The position numbers and the translations under genes were made by a program. Source: Pseudomonadota bacterium (GTDB lineage Bacteria > Pseudomonadota > Gammaproteobacteria > Burkholderiales > Burkholderiaceae_E). From it: a DNA stretch of 64,000 nt. The stretch lies in assembly GCA_029779435.1 (NCBI GenBank), contig JAKPAM010000100.1, forward strand, positions 49,152 to 113,151, in the 5' to 3' direction. Every line of letters starts with the position of its first letter. Position 1 is the first letter of the stretch. Positions 1 to 8,183 of the stretch are shown in pieces. The notes below the pieces were generated by a model. The model was not told where the DNA came from. It saw only the letters and a program-made list of their open reading frames with translations, and ran no database searches.

Positions 1-78
1 GGCCAGCGGATGCAGCACCTTGGGCAACGCGGATTTCATCCGCTTGCCCATGCCTGCGGCCATCACGACGACATTCAT
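1..78 (-). CDS. glmU: GlmU N-terminus (partial, runs off left edge)
   Basis: Only the first 26 codons lie in the window. They read [16 protein letters not shown] followed by [10 protein letters not shown], which is the nucleotide-binding signature ([19 protein letters not shown]) at the N-terminus of GlmU, the bifunctional glucosamine-1-phosphate acetyltransferase / GlcNAc-1-P uridyltransferase that makes UDP-GlcNAc for peptidoglycan and LPS. The ATG is the complement of 76-78. The rest of the gene lies beyond base 1. The call depends on this short but characteristic stretch; related sugar-nucleotidyltransferases share the GxG motif but not the LPKVLHPLA run. Confidence 0.85.
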   Translation of the reverse strand, partial: MNVVVMAAGMGKRMKSALPKVLHPLA

Positions 79-339
79 CGAAAAACCTTTCTGGATCAAT
101 TGGTTGGCACGATCGCGTAAACCAAATCGGAAAATGTTAACACGGCAAACTTTCTGTAAATGTTGCCGAATTCAAACCCGGCCCAGTATGCGACGGGCAA
201 CGGAAAGTGCCGTGTGGAAATCCACGGCAGGGGACGAATCGACCGGGCGGGCCGACGAAGGGATGCGGTAGCTTCCGTCGTCGTGCCGATGAGGGCTTAC
301 GGTGGCGCGAGCGCCCGTGCCGGATGGAGCCCATCGGGC
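79..339. other. Intergenic region upstream of glmU
   Basis: This stretch lies between the glmU start and the hydrolase remnant. The part from about 100 to 180 is clearly more AT-rich than the surroundings. It contains a weak leftward promoter-like pair, TTTACA (complement of 155-160) and TAACAT (complement of 134-139), with a 15-base spacer that is shorter than ideal. I see no gene in it. Confidence 0.35.
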
Positions 340-636
340 ACAATGAGCGATACCGTGCGGATGGATGCCGGCGAGGCCGGGTGCGAAAGTCCGCTGAACC
401 ATCTGCCGACGCGCCGCGCGCCGCAACTGATCGCCTATGGCGCGCGCGATACCGACGAGCTGCGCCGCCAGTCCCAACGGTATGCGGCGGCGCTGGCCGA
501 ACGTGGCTCGGACGTCGCGCAGTACGCGGTGCCGGGCTGCGACCACTTCGACCAGTTGAACGAATTGGCGAACGCCGACAGCCCGTTCTTTCGCCAGTCC
601 TTGGCGTTGATACGGCGCTCGGGGGACGACGCTTAG
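340..636 (+). pseudogene. C-terminal remnant of an alpha/beta hydrolase
   Basis: The reading frame ending at the TGA-type stop near 634-636 carries about 80 residues that look like the C-terminal part of an arylformamidase/esterase-type alpha/beta hydrolase. A segment SPLNHLP is followed by APQLIAYGARDTDELRRQS (the usual strand with its acidic residue) and GCDHFDQLNELA (the catalytic-His region). There is no nucleophile GxSxG motif, no HGG oxyanion motif and no signal or N-terminal half. Upstream bases 79-339 give no hydrolase-like frame. I infer a decayed gene with the front two thirds lost. A short free-standing protein is possible but unlikely. Confidence 0.6.
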
Positions 637-872
637 CCGGGGACGCCTTCATTCGGCGGCGGACGGCGGGGAGGGCTCCGGGCCGTTGAAAGGATCGGTG
701 GCATCCCGGCAGGCCGCCGCGCGGTCCGGAATCCTCGATAAGTTCATTGCGCGACACTCGGGGCATCGAAAGTCGATTGAAAGGACCGGGTTTTCTTGTC
801 AGCATCGGCGTTCGTTTCGGAACGCGGCGGGCAACGTATCCGCCGTATCGTTGATGTCAACGGAGGAAATCG

Positions 873-1961
873 ATGTCGAGAAGCAAGTGCGCGGCCGCGC
901 TGCTGGCCGGCCTGTTGTCGCCGTGGGCCATGGCTCAGTCCAATGTCGCGATGTACGGTATCGCGGATGCCGGTATCGGCATCATCAACGTCGGCGGGGC
1001 GGGCAATTCGACCGCGCTCCGGGTCGACTCCGGTTACAACAGCACCGGCCGCTGGGGGATCCGCGGGACCGAGGATCTGGGCGGCGGGCTCAAGGCGTTC
1101 TTCAAGGCTGAAGGCGAGATCGGCTGGGACACCGGCGGCGGCGATGGCGGCGGGGGCGCCGCGCTGAACTTCGCTCGCGGCAGCTACGTCGGCATCGAAG
1201 GCCGGTTCGGACAAGCCTGGCTCGGCCGCGACTATGTGTCCGGCTACCCGGCGATGCTGGAGATCGACATCCTGCGCTATGGCCTGTTCGGCAATCTGCT
1301 GACGTTCCTGAGCGGCTATCAGGGCGCCACCGTCGGCGGCACCACTTATGGTGCCGTGTCCGGCATGCAGACCCGTACCAGCAACGGCATCTTCTACAAG
1401 ACGCCGAAGCTGGGCGGGCATGTGATCCAGGCGCATTTCGGTGCCGGCGAGCGTTACGTGGCGCCGAAGTCCGGCGGCAGCCATACGGGCGTGTCGTGGA
1501 TCTTCGCTTCGGGCCCGTGGTCGGCCAGCGCCTGGTTCCACCAGCGCCGGACGGTACTCGCGCCGGACAGCAGCCTGCTCAAGATCAAGGAATACGGCGG
1601 CGGGGGCGGCTATCAGTTCGGGCCCGCTAAAATCGTGTTGGGCGCCGGCGCAGCCGACCCCGATGGTCCGCAGAAGCTGACGTTCTACAACGTCGGCGGA
1701 TCGGTACGTGCCGGAGCGGGCACCGTGTACCTGCAGTACACGCGGATGAAGGAAGATGCCAGCAACGCGCGCAGTAACGGCCTGTCGCTGTCGTACACGT
1801 ACCCGTTGTCGAAGCGGACCAATCTGTATGCGACGGCGGGTACTACCCGCAACAACGCGACCGGCACGTACGTGCTGCGCGGGTCGGGGGTGAGCTATGC
1901 GGCCGGCGAACCGGGCGCCGATCAGAAGGGCCTGGCGTTCGGCGTGCGGCATTTCTTCTGA
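873..1961 (+). CDS. Gram-negative porin, OmpC-like trimeric type
   Basis: A 362-residue outer-membrane protein. Residues 1-21 form a signal peptide ending AMA, with mature start QSNVAMYGIADAGI, the typical first beta strand of Burkholderiales porins. The blocks GRWGIRGTEDLGGGLKA and the terminal GVRHFF, ending in Phe as needed for BAM recognition, match the 16-strand general porin family (usual length 350-390). It should form a passive diffusion channel in the outer membrane. The ATG has a GGAGG at 862-866, six bases ahead. A strong inverted repeat follows the stop (1967-2003). It appears to be a single-gene transcript; its neighbours do not reveal the solute. Confidence 0.93.
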   Translation: MSRSKCAAALLAGLLSPWAMAQSNVAMYGIADAGIGIINVGGAGNSTALRVDSGYNSTGRWGIRGTEDLGGGLKAFFKAEGEIGWDTGGGDGGGGAALNFARGSYVGIEGRFGQAWLGRDYVSGYPAMLEIDILRYGLFGNLLTFLSGYQGATVGGTTYGAVSGMQTRTSNGIFYKTPKLGGHVIQAHFGAGERYVAPKSGGSHTGVSWIFASGPWSASAWFHQRRTVLAPDSSLLKIKEYGGGGGYQFGPAKIVLGAGAADPDGPQKLTFYNVGGSVRAGAGTVYLQYTRMKEDASNARSNGLSLSYTYPLSKRTNLYATAGTTRNNATGTYVLRGSGVSYAAGEPGADQKGLAFGVRHFF

Positions 1962-1966
1962 GCGCT

Positions 1967-2003
1967 GGAAAAGCGCCGATCCCTGGGCGATCAGCGCTTT
2001 TCC
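1967..2003 (+). terminator. Hairpin terminator after the porin gene
   Basis: Arms GGAAAAGCGC (1967-1976) and GCGCTTTTCC (1994-2003) are perfect 10-bp inverted complements, starting five bases after the porin stop. The T4 run inside the 3' arm makes it a plausible factor-independent terminator, although no long T tract follows. Confidence 0.6.
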
Positions 2004-2169
2004 GTCGGCAGGCCGACAGGGGCGCGCACGCCCATCGTCGCCCGCCGAGGTCATCGGCCCACCGTCGAGCGCGGTGTGGTCCGATGCACCGTATGGGCAC
2101 CCGAGGACTTGAATCCTCCGACATCCGATGCAAAATCAGGGCGATTGCGGATCGATTTCCGAGGTGCCC

Positions 2170-3123
2170 ATGACCCGCGTGCTGCGTTGGCTGCTGCCGC
2201 TGCTCTTCACGTCACTGCTGGCCACCGGCTGCTCGCTGGCCAAGTTCGGCTATGACGCGTTCCCTTACTGGGCGATGTGGCAGCTCGATGGCTACGTCGA
2301 TCTGGATGATGGGCAACGAGTGCTGGCGCGCAATGCGATCGACGATCTGCGCGCGTGGCACGAACAGGCGGAACTGCCGCGGTATGCGCGGTTCCTCAAA
2401 CAGGTCGATGCGCGAGTCCAGGGGGTCGGGCAAGCCGCTCATGGCGCCGTGCAAGGCGCGATGGAGGGGGCGGGCGCCGGCACCGATGCCGCGGAACCCG
2501 GTGGCCGCGACGCGATCCGGCCGGCGGAATTCGGCGAGTGGCGCCAGGCGGTGATCGCTTACTGGGCGCCGCTGGCTGACCGGGTGGCGGCTCCGGCGGC
2601 GGTGCTGCTGACCAGCCTGACGCCGGCGCAGATCGAGCGGTTGAAGGGCAGGATGGCCGACGACAATCGCGATATGGCCAGGAAGTACCGGATCGATTCG
2701 CCGCAAGGCATCGCGCAGGCGCGGGCCGATCGGTTCATCGAGCGCTCCGAATATTTCCTGGGACGGCTCAGCGGCGACCAGAAGCGCGAGCTGCGCGAGA
2801 GCGCGGCGCGACTGCCTGCCGAGGAAACGCTGCGGCTGGCCGAGCGCGAGGAGCGCCAGCGCGCGCTGCTGGCGTTGATCGCGCGGCTGCAGGCCGAGCG
2901 GCCGCCGGCCGCGGTCGGGCAGGCCTGGACGCGCGACTATCTGATGTCGATGGTGCGCTACGCGGATCCGCAACGGCGCGAACAGCTCGAACGAGCGCAG
3001 CGCGCGGCCGACGAGGTGACGGCGCGCACCGTCAATGAAGCGAGCGATGCGCAGCGGCGCCACCTGTCGAAGCGGCTGCGCGACTTCGCGGCGGATTTCG
3101 AGCGGCGGGCCGGCAGGGGTTAG
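2170..3123 (+). CDS. DUF6279-type lipoprotein
   Basis: A 317-residue predicted lipoprotein. The N-terminus has basic residues, a hydrophobic run (WLLPLLFTSLLATGC) and a lipobox with Cys at about residue 21, followed by SLAKFGYDAFPYW and WQLDGYVDLDD. This pattern is typical of the DUF6279 family, whose role is not known. The rest is charged and helical, rich in Arg and Glu (for example LAEREERQRALLALIARL), suggesting a periplasmic helical protein anchored to the membrane. I chose the ATG at 2170 over the upstream one at 2128 because it puts the signal peptide at the start and has GAGGT at 2161-2165. It converges on the next gene with a 42-base gap. Confidence 0.75.
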   Translation: MTRVLRWLLPLLFTSLLATGCSLAKFGYDAFPYWAMWQLDGYVDLDDGQRVLARNAIDDLRAWHEQAELPRYARFLKQVDARVQGVGQAAHGAVQGAMEGAGAGTDAAEPGGRDAIRPAEFGEWRQAVIAYWAPLADRVAAPAAVLLTSLTPAQIERLKGRMADDNRDMARKYRIDSPQGIAQARADRFIERSEYFLGRLSGDQKRELRESAARLPAEETLRLAEREERQRALLALIARLQAERPPAAVGQAWTRDYLMSMVRYADPQRREQLERAQRAADEVTARTVNEASDAQRRHLSKRLRDFAADFERRAGRG

Positions 3124-3165
3124 AAGCCGGGCCGAGTGGATTGATCAGGGGGCGCCGCCGGGCGT

Positions 3166-4173
3166 TCAGGCCACGCGCTCGTCCATCAGCCGCTGCGTGG
3201 CGGCCTGGGCGTCACGGTATTCGCCGTCGATCTGGTCGACCAGTTCGGCTGTCGACAGCACCGACTCGACGGCCGAAACCGTGTGCCCGGCGCTCCACAG
3301 GTCGACCCAGCGCTTGGGGCCGCGCATCTGGCCGGCATAGGCGCTGAACAGTTCGCGCGATTCCTCCTTCGAGACCGGCCGCGCGACGACCTCGGGATCC
3401 AGGCCGCACGCGACGATCGACGGGCGCAGGAAGTTGGCATCGATGCCGCTGATGCCGCGCGTGAGCTGGATGTCGTCGATGTCGCTGTCGATCAGCATCT
3501 GCTTGTAGCGTTCGTCGGCGGTGGCTTCACGCGTGGCGATGAAGCGCGTGCCCATCAGACCGAGTTCGCAGCCGAGCGCGCGAGCCGCCCACAGCGCGTG
3601 GCCGTCGGAGATGCCGCCGGCCAGCACCAGCGGGCCGTCGTACAGCTTGCGCACGGCGCGTACGAACGACAGGCCGTTGGCCCAGCCGGTCTGCCCGCCG
3701 GCACCGGCGCTCAGCAAGACCAGACCGTCGACGCCCGAGGCCAGCGCTTTCTCCGCGTGGCGCATCGAGCCGACGTCGGCCAGCACGAAGCAGCCGACGT
3801 CATGCAGTTTCTTGACGTACTTCTCGGGCGACCCGACGCTGGCCAGCACCATCTCGACCTTGTGCTTGACCAGCACGTCGACGTCGGCGTCCAGCTTGGC
3901 GGGGTCGGTGCGCATCAGCACGTTGGGGCAGATCGGGGCGGTCGGGCGTTCGGCGCGCGCGCGGATCTCGGCGATCTGCGTGAGCCAGGCGTCGAGCTGT
4001 TCGGGCTCGCGCGCGTTGACGGTCGGAAACGAGCCGATGACGCCATTGACGCTGGCGGCGGCCGTCAGCTCGACGCCCGAGATGCGCAGCATCGGCGCGG
4101 CGATCAGCGGCAGGCGCAGGCCGGCGCGCAGGGACGGAGGTAAGGGCCGGGGAACGGTAGGGGACGGGGACAC
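3166..4173 (-). CDS. NAD(P)H-dependent flavin oxidoreductase (nitronate monooxygenase family)
   Basis: A 335-residue FMN-binding TIM-barrel protein of the 2-nitropropane dioxygenase / nitronate monooxygenase group. Seen: LPLIAAPMLRISG near the N-terminus, SAGAGGQTGWANG (the GAGGHxG-type FMN/active-site loop with Gln in place of the usual His), VLAGGISDG and MGTRFIAT (phosphate-binding region). The start is GTG at 4173, preceded by GAGGAG seven bases upstream. It lies 80 bases downstream of the TrpB2 gene on the same strand and may be co-transcribed. A close paralogue sits at 15955-16929. The substrate cannot be told; many such genes oxidise nitronates or act as enoyl reductases. Confidence 0.82.
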   Translation of the reverse strand: MSPSPTVPRPLPPSLRAGLRLPLIAAPMLRISGVELTAAASVNGVIGSFPTVNAREPEQLDAWLTQIAEIRARAERPTAPICPNVLMRTDPAKLDADVDVLVKHKVEMVLASVGSPEKYVKKLHDVGCFVLADVGSMRHAEKALASGVDGLVLLSAGAGGQTGWANGLSFVRAVRKLYDGPLVLAGGISDGHALWAARALGCELGLMGTRFIATREATADERYKQMLIDSDIDDIQLTRGISGIDANFLRPSIVACGLDPEVVARPVSKEESRELFSAYAGQMRGPKRWVDLWSAGHTVSAVESVLSTAELVDQIDGEYRDAQAATQRLMDERVA

Positions 4174-4253
4174 TCTGGAACTCCTCGAGTGGTATGGCTG
4201 ATGATCCGGGCTAATGTCTGGGAGGGTGATGGCCTTGGTCCGGTGGGCGGGCG

Positions 4254-5618
4254 TCAGGCGACTTGGGGCAGGCCGTCCAGCGCCTTGGCGAGTGCCTGCT
4301 CGTCATAGTGCTGGTCGGTCAGCTTGCCGGCCGCGTAGTCGGTATAGGCCTGCATGTCGAAATGGCCGTGCCCCGACAGCAGGAACAGGATCGTTTCGGC
4401 CTTGCCTTCGCGCTTGCAGCGCAGCGCCTCGTCGATCGCGGCCTTGACGGCGTGGTTGGCCTCGGGGGCGGGCACGATGCCTTCGGTCTTGGCGAACAGC
4501 ACGCCGGCGGCGAAGCACTCGGTCTGCTGGAACGCGACGGCGTCGATCAGGCCCAGTTCCTTGACGTGCGAGACCAGCGGCGCCATGCCGTGGTAGCGCA
4601 GGCCGCCTGCATGGAAGCCGGGCGGCGTGAACGTCGAACCCAGCGTGTGCATCTTGGCCAGCGGCGTCATGTGGCCGGTGTCGCCAAAGTCATAAGCGTA
4701 GCGGCCGCGCGTCAGCGATGGGCAGGCGGCGGGCTCGGCGGCGACGATGCGCGGCTTGGGGGCCTCGCCGCGCAGCGCCTGGCCGATGAACGGGAACGCG
4801 ATGCCGGCGAAGTTCGAGCCGCCGCCCGCGCAGCCGATGACGACATCGGGCCAGGTGTCGGCCATGTGCATCTGCTCGATCGTCTCCAGGCCGATCACCG
4901 ACTGGTGCAGCAGCACGTGGTTGAGCACGGACCCGAGCGCGTACTTGGTGTCGTCGTTCTGCGCGGCGATCTCGACGGCTTCGGAGATCGCGATGCCCAG
5001 GCTGCCCGGGTGGTCGGGGCGTTCGGCGAGCACCGATCGGCCGAAGACGGTTTCATTGGACGGCGATGCGACGCACTGCGCGCCATAAGTCTCCATGACG
5101 GCGCGGCGATAGGGCTTCTGGTCGAACGAGACGCGGACCTGGAATACCTTGACCTCCAGGCTGTACAACGCGCCGGCGAACGCCAGCGACGTGCCCCACT
5201 GGCCGGCGCCGGTCTCGGTGGTCAGCCGCTTGATGCCGGCCTGCTGGTTGAAGAATGCCTGCGCGACCGCGGTGTTGGGCTTATGGCTGCCGGCGGGGCT
5301 GACGCCTTCGTACTTGTAGAAGATCCGGGCCGGCGTGCCCAGCGCTTTTTCGAGGTTGTGCGCGCGGATCAGCGGGGCGGGGCGCCACAGCTTGTAGACG
5401 TCGCGTACCGGCTCGGGGATCTCGATCTCGCGTTCGGTGCTGACTTCCTGCTGGATCAGCGACATCGGGAACAACGGCGCGAGGTCGTCCGGGCCGACCG
5501 GCTGGCGGGTGCCCGGATGCAGGACCGGGGGCAGCGCCTGCGGCAGGTCGGCCTGCAGGTTGTACCAGGCCTTGGGCAGGCGGTCTTCGGACAGCAGGTA
5601 TTTGGTCGGCGCGGACAT
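4254..5618 (-). CDS. TrpB2-type tryptophan synthase beta-like PLP enzyme
   Basis: A 454-residue fold-type II PLP enzyme. The long N-terminus ([19 protein letters not shown]), GRPAPL-type segment [14 protein letters not shown], the PLP-lysine motif [24 protein letters not shown] and the phosphate loop [11 protein letters not shown] place it with the TrpB2 subfamily rather than the TrpB1 that partners TrpA. TrpB2 proteins generally condense serine and indole without a TrpA subunit, or act on related substrates. The ATG at 5618 has GGAG just upstream. No trpA or other trp gene is nearby, so this is a stand-alone enzyme, perhaps for indole salvage. Confidence 0.88.
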   Translation of the reverse strand: MSAPTKYLLSEDRLPKAWYNLQADLPQALPPVLHPGTRQPVGPDDLAPLFPMSLIQQEVSTEREIEIPEPVRDVYKLWRPAPLIRAHNLEKALGTPARIFYKYEGVSPAGSHKPNTAVAQAFFNQQAGIKRLTTETGAGQWGTSLAFAGALYSLEVKVFQVRVSFDQKPYRRAVMETYGAQCVASPSNETVFGRSVLAERPDHPGSLGIAISEAVEIAAQNDDTKYALGSVLNHVLLHQSVIGLETIEQMHMADTWPDVVIGCAGGGSNFAGIAFPFIGQALRGEAPKPRIVAAEPAACPSLTRGRYAYDFGDTGHMTPLAKMHTLGSTFTPPGFHAGGLRYHGMAPLVSHVKELGLIDAVAFQQTECFAAGVLFAKTEGIVPAPEANHAVKAAIDEALRCKREGKAETILFLLSGHGHFDMQAYTDYAAGKLTDQHYDEQALAKALDGLPQVA

Positions 5619-5799
5619 CGTGTCTCCTGGGGGATCGGCATTCGGGTCGAAATCGTGCGGGCACGATGATGCCAGACCGCGGTGGCGTGGGGTCGAGCGC
5701 CATGCCGGCGGCTCGTGCCGCGCGGGCTCCCGGCCCGCGCCGGCATGCGTCGACGGCGCCCGCGCGCATCGGCGTGGAGTCCGAGGGATCCCGTCGCAG

Positions 5800-6006
5800 T
5801 CAGCCGATCGTCATCAGGCTGGCGTTACCGCCGGCAGCGGCGGTGCTGATCGACGTCGACACTTGCCGGGCGGCCGAGGGCAACGGCGATTGCGTGACCC
5901 GGCAGCCCAGGCCGCGCAGATGGTCGATGTGGCGGTTGATGCCGTCGCGGGCTTCGGCCGTGATGACGGGGCCGATGTCGACGCCGAGCCGGTCGGTGCG
6001 GCCCAG
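5800..6006 (-). pseudogene. putA: putA remnant (P5C dehydrogenase domain pieces)
   Basis: On the complement a 68-codon frame reads DRLGVDIGPVITAEARDGI, then HIDHLRGLGCRVTQSPLP, then [16 protein letters not shown] and a stop at 5800-5802. The first part matches the aldehyde-dehydrogenase domain of PutA (proline dehydrogenase / P5C dehydrogenase). The last part is the extreme C-terminus of PutA, where [15 protein letters not shown] is strongly conserved. In intact PutA these two parts are separated by well over a hundred residues, so an internal deletion is evident. An in-frame TAG (6007-6009) closes the front. It sits just upstream of base 5800 with no proline-use gene nearby. This is a relic of a gene of roughly 3.9 kb. 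Confidence 0.82.
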
Positions 6007-6069
6007 CTATCTGCGCGAGTGTCGTGAGCGAAAAAAGGCTCGCATTCCCGGTATCGAGGGGACGCCGGC

Positions 6070-7278
6070 TTACTTGACCAACGGGCAGCCACCCTGTTCG
6101 ATCGGCTGGAACGCCTGTTCGGCCGGGGTGGCGCCGACTTCCTTGTAGAAATCGTAGAGTCCTTTGGACTCGGACGGCTTCTTGACCTGCATCAGGTAGA
6201 TCGGGTGGATCTTGCGCCCATCCTCGCGCACGCGTCCGGGGCCGAACAGCGGGTCGTCGGTGGGAATGGTCTTCATCGTTGCGATCACCTTGGTGCCGTC
6301 GTCGGTGCCGGCTTTCTCGATGGCCTTCGCGTAGTGCAGTACCGCCGAATACACGCCCGCCTGCTGCGCATCGGGATAGAGGCCCTTGTTGCGCGATGCC
6401 AGTTCCTTGGCGAAGGCGCGCGTGGCGTCGGTGCGGTCCCAGTAGAACGTGGTGCTCAGATACATGCCTTGGGTTTGCTCCAGGCCCAGCGCTCGGATGT
6501 CGGGCAGCGTCATCATGATGCCGGCGAGCTGCTGTCCGTGGCCGCTCAGCCCGAACTGGACGGCCTGTTTGATGGCATTGGCCGTGTCGGCGCCGGCGTT
6601 GGCCAGGCCGATGATCTTGGCCTTGGACGCCTGGGCCTGCAGCAGGAAGGACGCGAAGTCCTGGTTGTTCAACGGGTGGCGGACCTCGCCGACGATCTTG
6701 CCGCCGGCCGCTTCGACCACGCCCCGCAGGTTCTTGGACAGCACGTGCCCGAACGTGTAGTCGGTGGTGAGCAGGAACCAGGTATCGCCGCCGTTCTTGG
6801 TGATGAGCCTGCCGGTGTTGTTGGCGTAGGACCAGGTGTCCATCGACCACATGATGTGGTTGGGCGTGCATTTCTCGCCGGTAAGGTCGGACGAGGCGGC
6901 GGACGAGAAGATCGCCGCCTTGCCGCGTGTCCTGGCGAGATCGGCGACGGCCAGTGCGATCGCGGTCTGGGGGACGTCCAGGATCAGGTCCACCCCCTCG
7001 GTATCGAACCACCGGCGGGCGATCGTCGCGCCGACGTCGACCTTGTTCTGGTGGTCGGCGAAGACGATTTCCACCGGCTTGCCGGCGATCTTGCCGCCGA
7101 GCTTCTCGATGGCCATCCTGGCCGCCTCGACCGAGCCGTTGCCCGAGAAGTCGGCGTAGAGGCCGGACATGTCGGTCAGCACGCCGATGCGTATCGTGCC
7201 GTCGCTGATCTGGGCCGCCGCCGACAGCGGTAGCAGCGCCGCGGCCAGGGCCAGGGGAATCCAGGTGCGTGGTTTCAT
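6070..7278 (-). CDS. LivK-like ABC transporter substrate-binding protein
   Basis: A 402-residue periplasmic binding protein (type 1, branched-chain amino acid family). Residues 1-22 are a signal peptide ending SAAAQ. They are followed by DGTIRIGVLTDMSGLYADF, the standard first strand and ligand loop, and IEKLGGKIAGKPVEIVFAD. The ATG at 7278 has GGAGA about five bases upstream; an upstream in-frame Met at 7356 would add a non-signal extension. It lies 19 bases after the DUF169 gene and follows the acyl-CoA ligase, so it probably captures the carboxylic acid that the ligase activates. No matching permease or ATPase gene is in the window, so it must borrow one encoded elsewhere. Confidence 0.87.
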   Translation of the reverse strand: MKPRTWIPLALAAALLPLSAAAQISDGTIRIGVLTDMSGLYADFSGNGSVEAARMAIEKLGGKIAGKPVEIVFADHQNKVDVGATIARRWFDTEGVDLILDVPQTAIALAVADLARTRGKAAIFSSAASSDLTGEKCTPNHIMWSMDTWSYANNTGRLITKNGGDTWFLLTTDYTFGHVLSKNLRGVVEAAGGKIVGEVRHPLNNQDFASFLLQAQASKAKIIGLANAGADTANAIKQAVQFGLSGHGQQLAGIMMTLPDIRALGLEQTQGMYLSTTFYWDRTDATRAFAKELASRNKGLYPDAQQAGVYSAVLHYAKAIEKAGTDDGTKVIATMKTIPTDDPLFGPGRVREDGRKIHPIYLMQVKKPSESKGLYDFYKEVGATPAEQAFQPIEQGGCPLVK

Positions 7279-7297
7279 CGAAGTCTCCGTCGTGGTC

Positions 7298-8086
7298 TCA
7301 GGGCGTCGTGGGATAGCTGGCCGCCATGCCGGCGCGCGCGTCGATCTGGATGCCATAAGGGGGGAAGGGGTAGCGAAGGCCGTTGCGCGACAGCGCCTGC
7401 ATGCCTTGCAGGGCCACGCCGATGTCAGCGACGGTCAGGGCCATCAGCATTTCATCGTCGAGCACACCGCCGTAGCGGCGTTCGGCGAAGCAGGGGATCG
7501 ACAGGCTGGGCTCGCGCGTCTTCAGCGCGCGTCCCCAGGAATCGGCGCAGGAGGATTCGCCGACCACTCCCCATTGGAAGTTGCGGTAACCCCTCCACTG
7601 CAACCCGTTGATGAAATACATCATGGCGCCCGGGGTCGCATAGAAGAGCGCGATGTCGGGTTCGCCCAGCGGCTCGTCCGCCCGGCCCGACCAGTGGTGA
7701 AGCGGCGAGACCACCAGCGCTTCGTATCGTCCTTGGGGCATGCGGTGCATGGCGGCCTGGTGACGCGTCGCGTCTTCGACGGTGGCGAACCAGACGCCGG
7801 CCATCTGCTTGCCGGTATGCCATTGCGGGTCGTCCTGGCGCAGCCCGACCACGACGCGGCACTGGTCGCCCACCAGGTCGTCGGCGGTGATGCCGACGGT
7901 CCTGCCCAGCCGGGCGGCCTGTCCGACGATCTGGTCCAGCGTGTGCACCTTGTCGGGCCGGCGCAGCTTGGGGATGCTCCCCAAGGTGTCGGCCGACGCG
8001 AACAGTTTCATCCCGATAGGCGGGGTGCGCAGCTTGAGCGTGGATTCCAGGGCCGAGGCCAGGGAAGAAAGCGTATCCGGAAGCAT
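7298..8086 (-). CDS. DUF169 domain protein
   Basis: A 262-residue protein of the DUF169 family (COG2043), whose function is unknown. Seen: the family-typical LRTPPIGMKLF near residue 20, DQCRVVVGL, AAMHRMPQGRYEALVVSPL and a C-terminal YPFPPYGIQIDARAGMAASYP. There is no signal peptide or membrane segment, so it should be cytoplasmic. It is sandwiched between an acyl-CoA ligase and a LivK-like binding protein on one strand, so a role in uptake-linked catabolism of a carboxylic acid is an inference from context only. Three cysteines (in GDQC, SSCADS and IPCFAE) could bind metal, but I cannot show that. Confidence 0.7.
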   Translation of the reverse strand: MLPDTLSSLASALESTLKLRTPPIGMKLFASADTLGSIPKLRRPDKVHTLDQIVGQAARLGRTVGITADDLVGDQCRVVVGLRQDDPQWHTGKQMAGVWFATVEDATRHQAAMHRMPQGRYEALVVSPLHHWSGRADEPLGEPDIALFYATPGAMMYFINGLQWRGYRNFQWGVVGESSCADSWGRALKTREPSLSIPCFAERRYGGVLDDEMLMALTVADIGVALQGMQALSRNGLRYPFPPYGIQIDARAGMAASYPTTP

Positions 8087-8183
8087 GGTAGGGAGGGGGA
8101 CTGGCGGTCGGAGATGGCGAGAGAAGCGTTCAGGGTCTGTTCACACGAGGATCGAGCCTTCACCGAGGCCCTGGTTCACGTCC

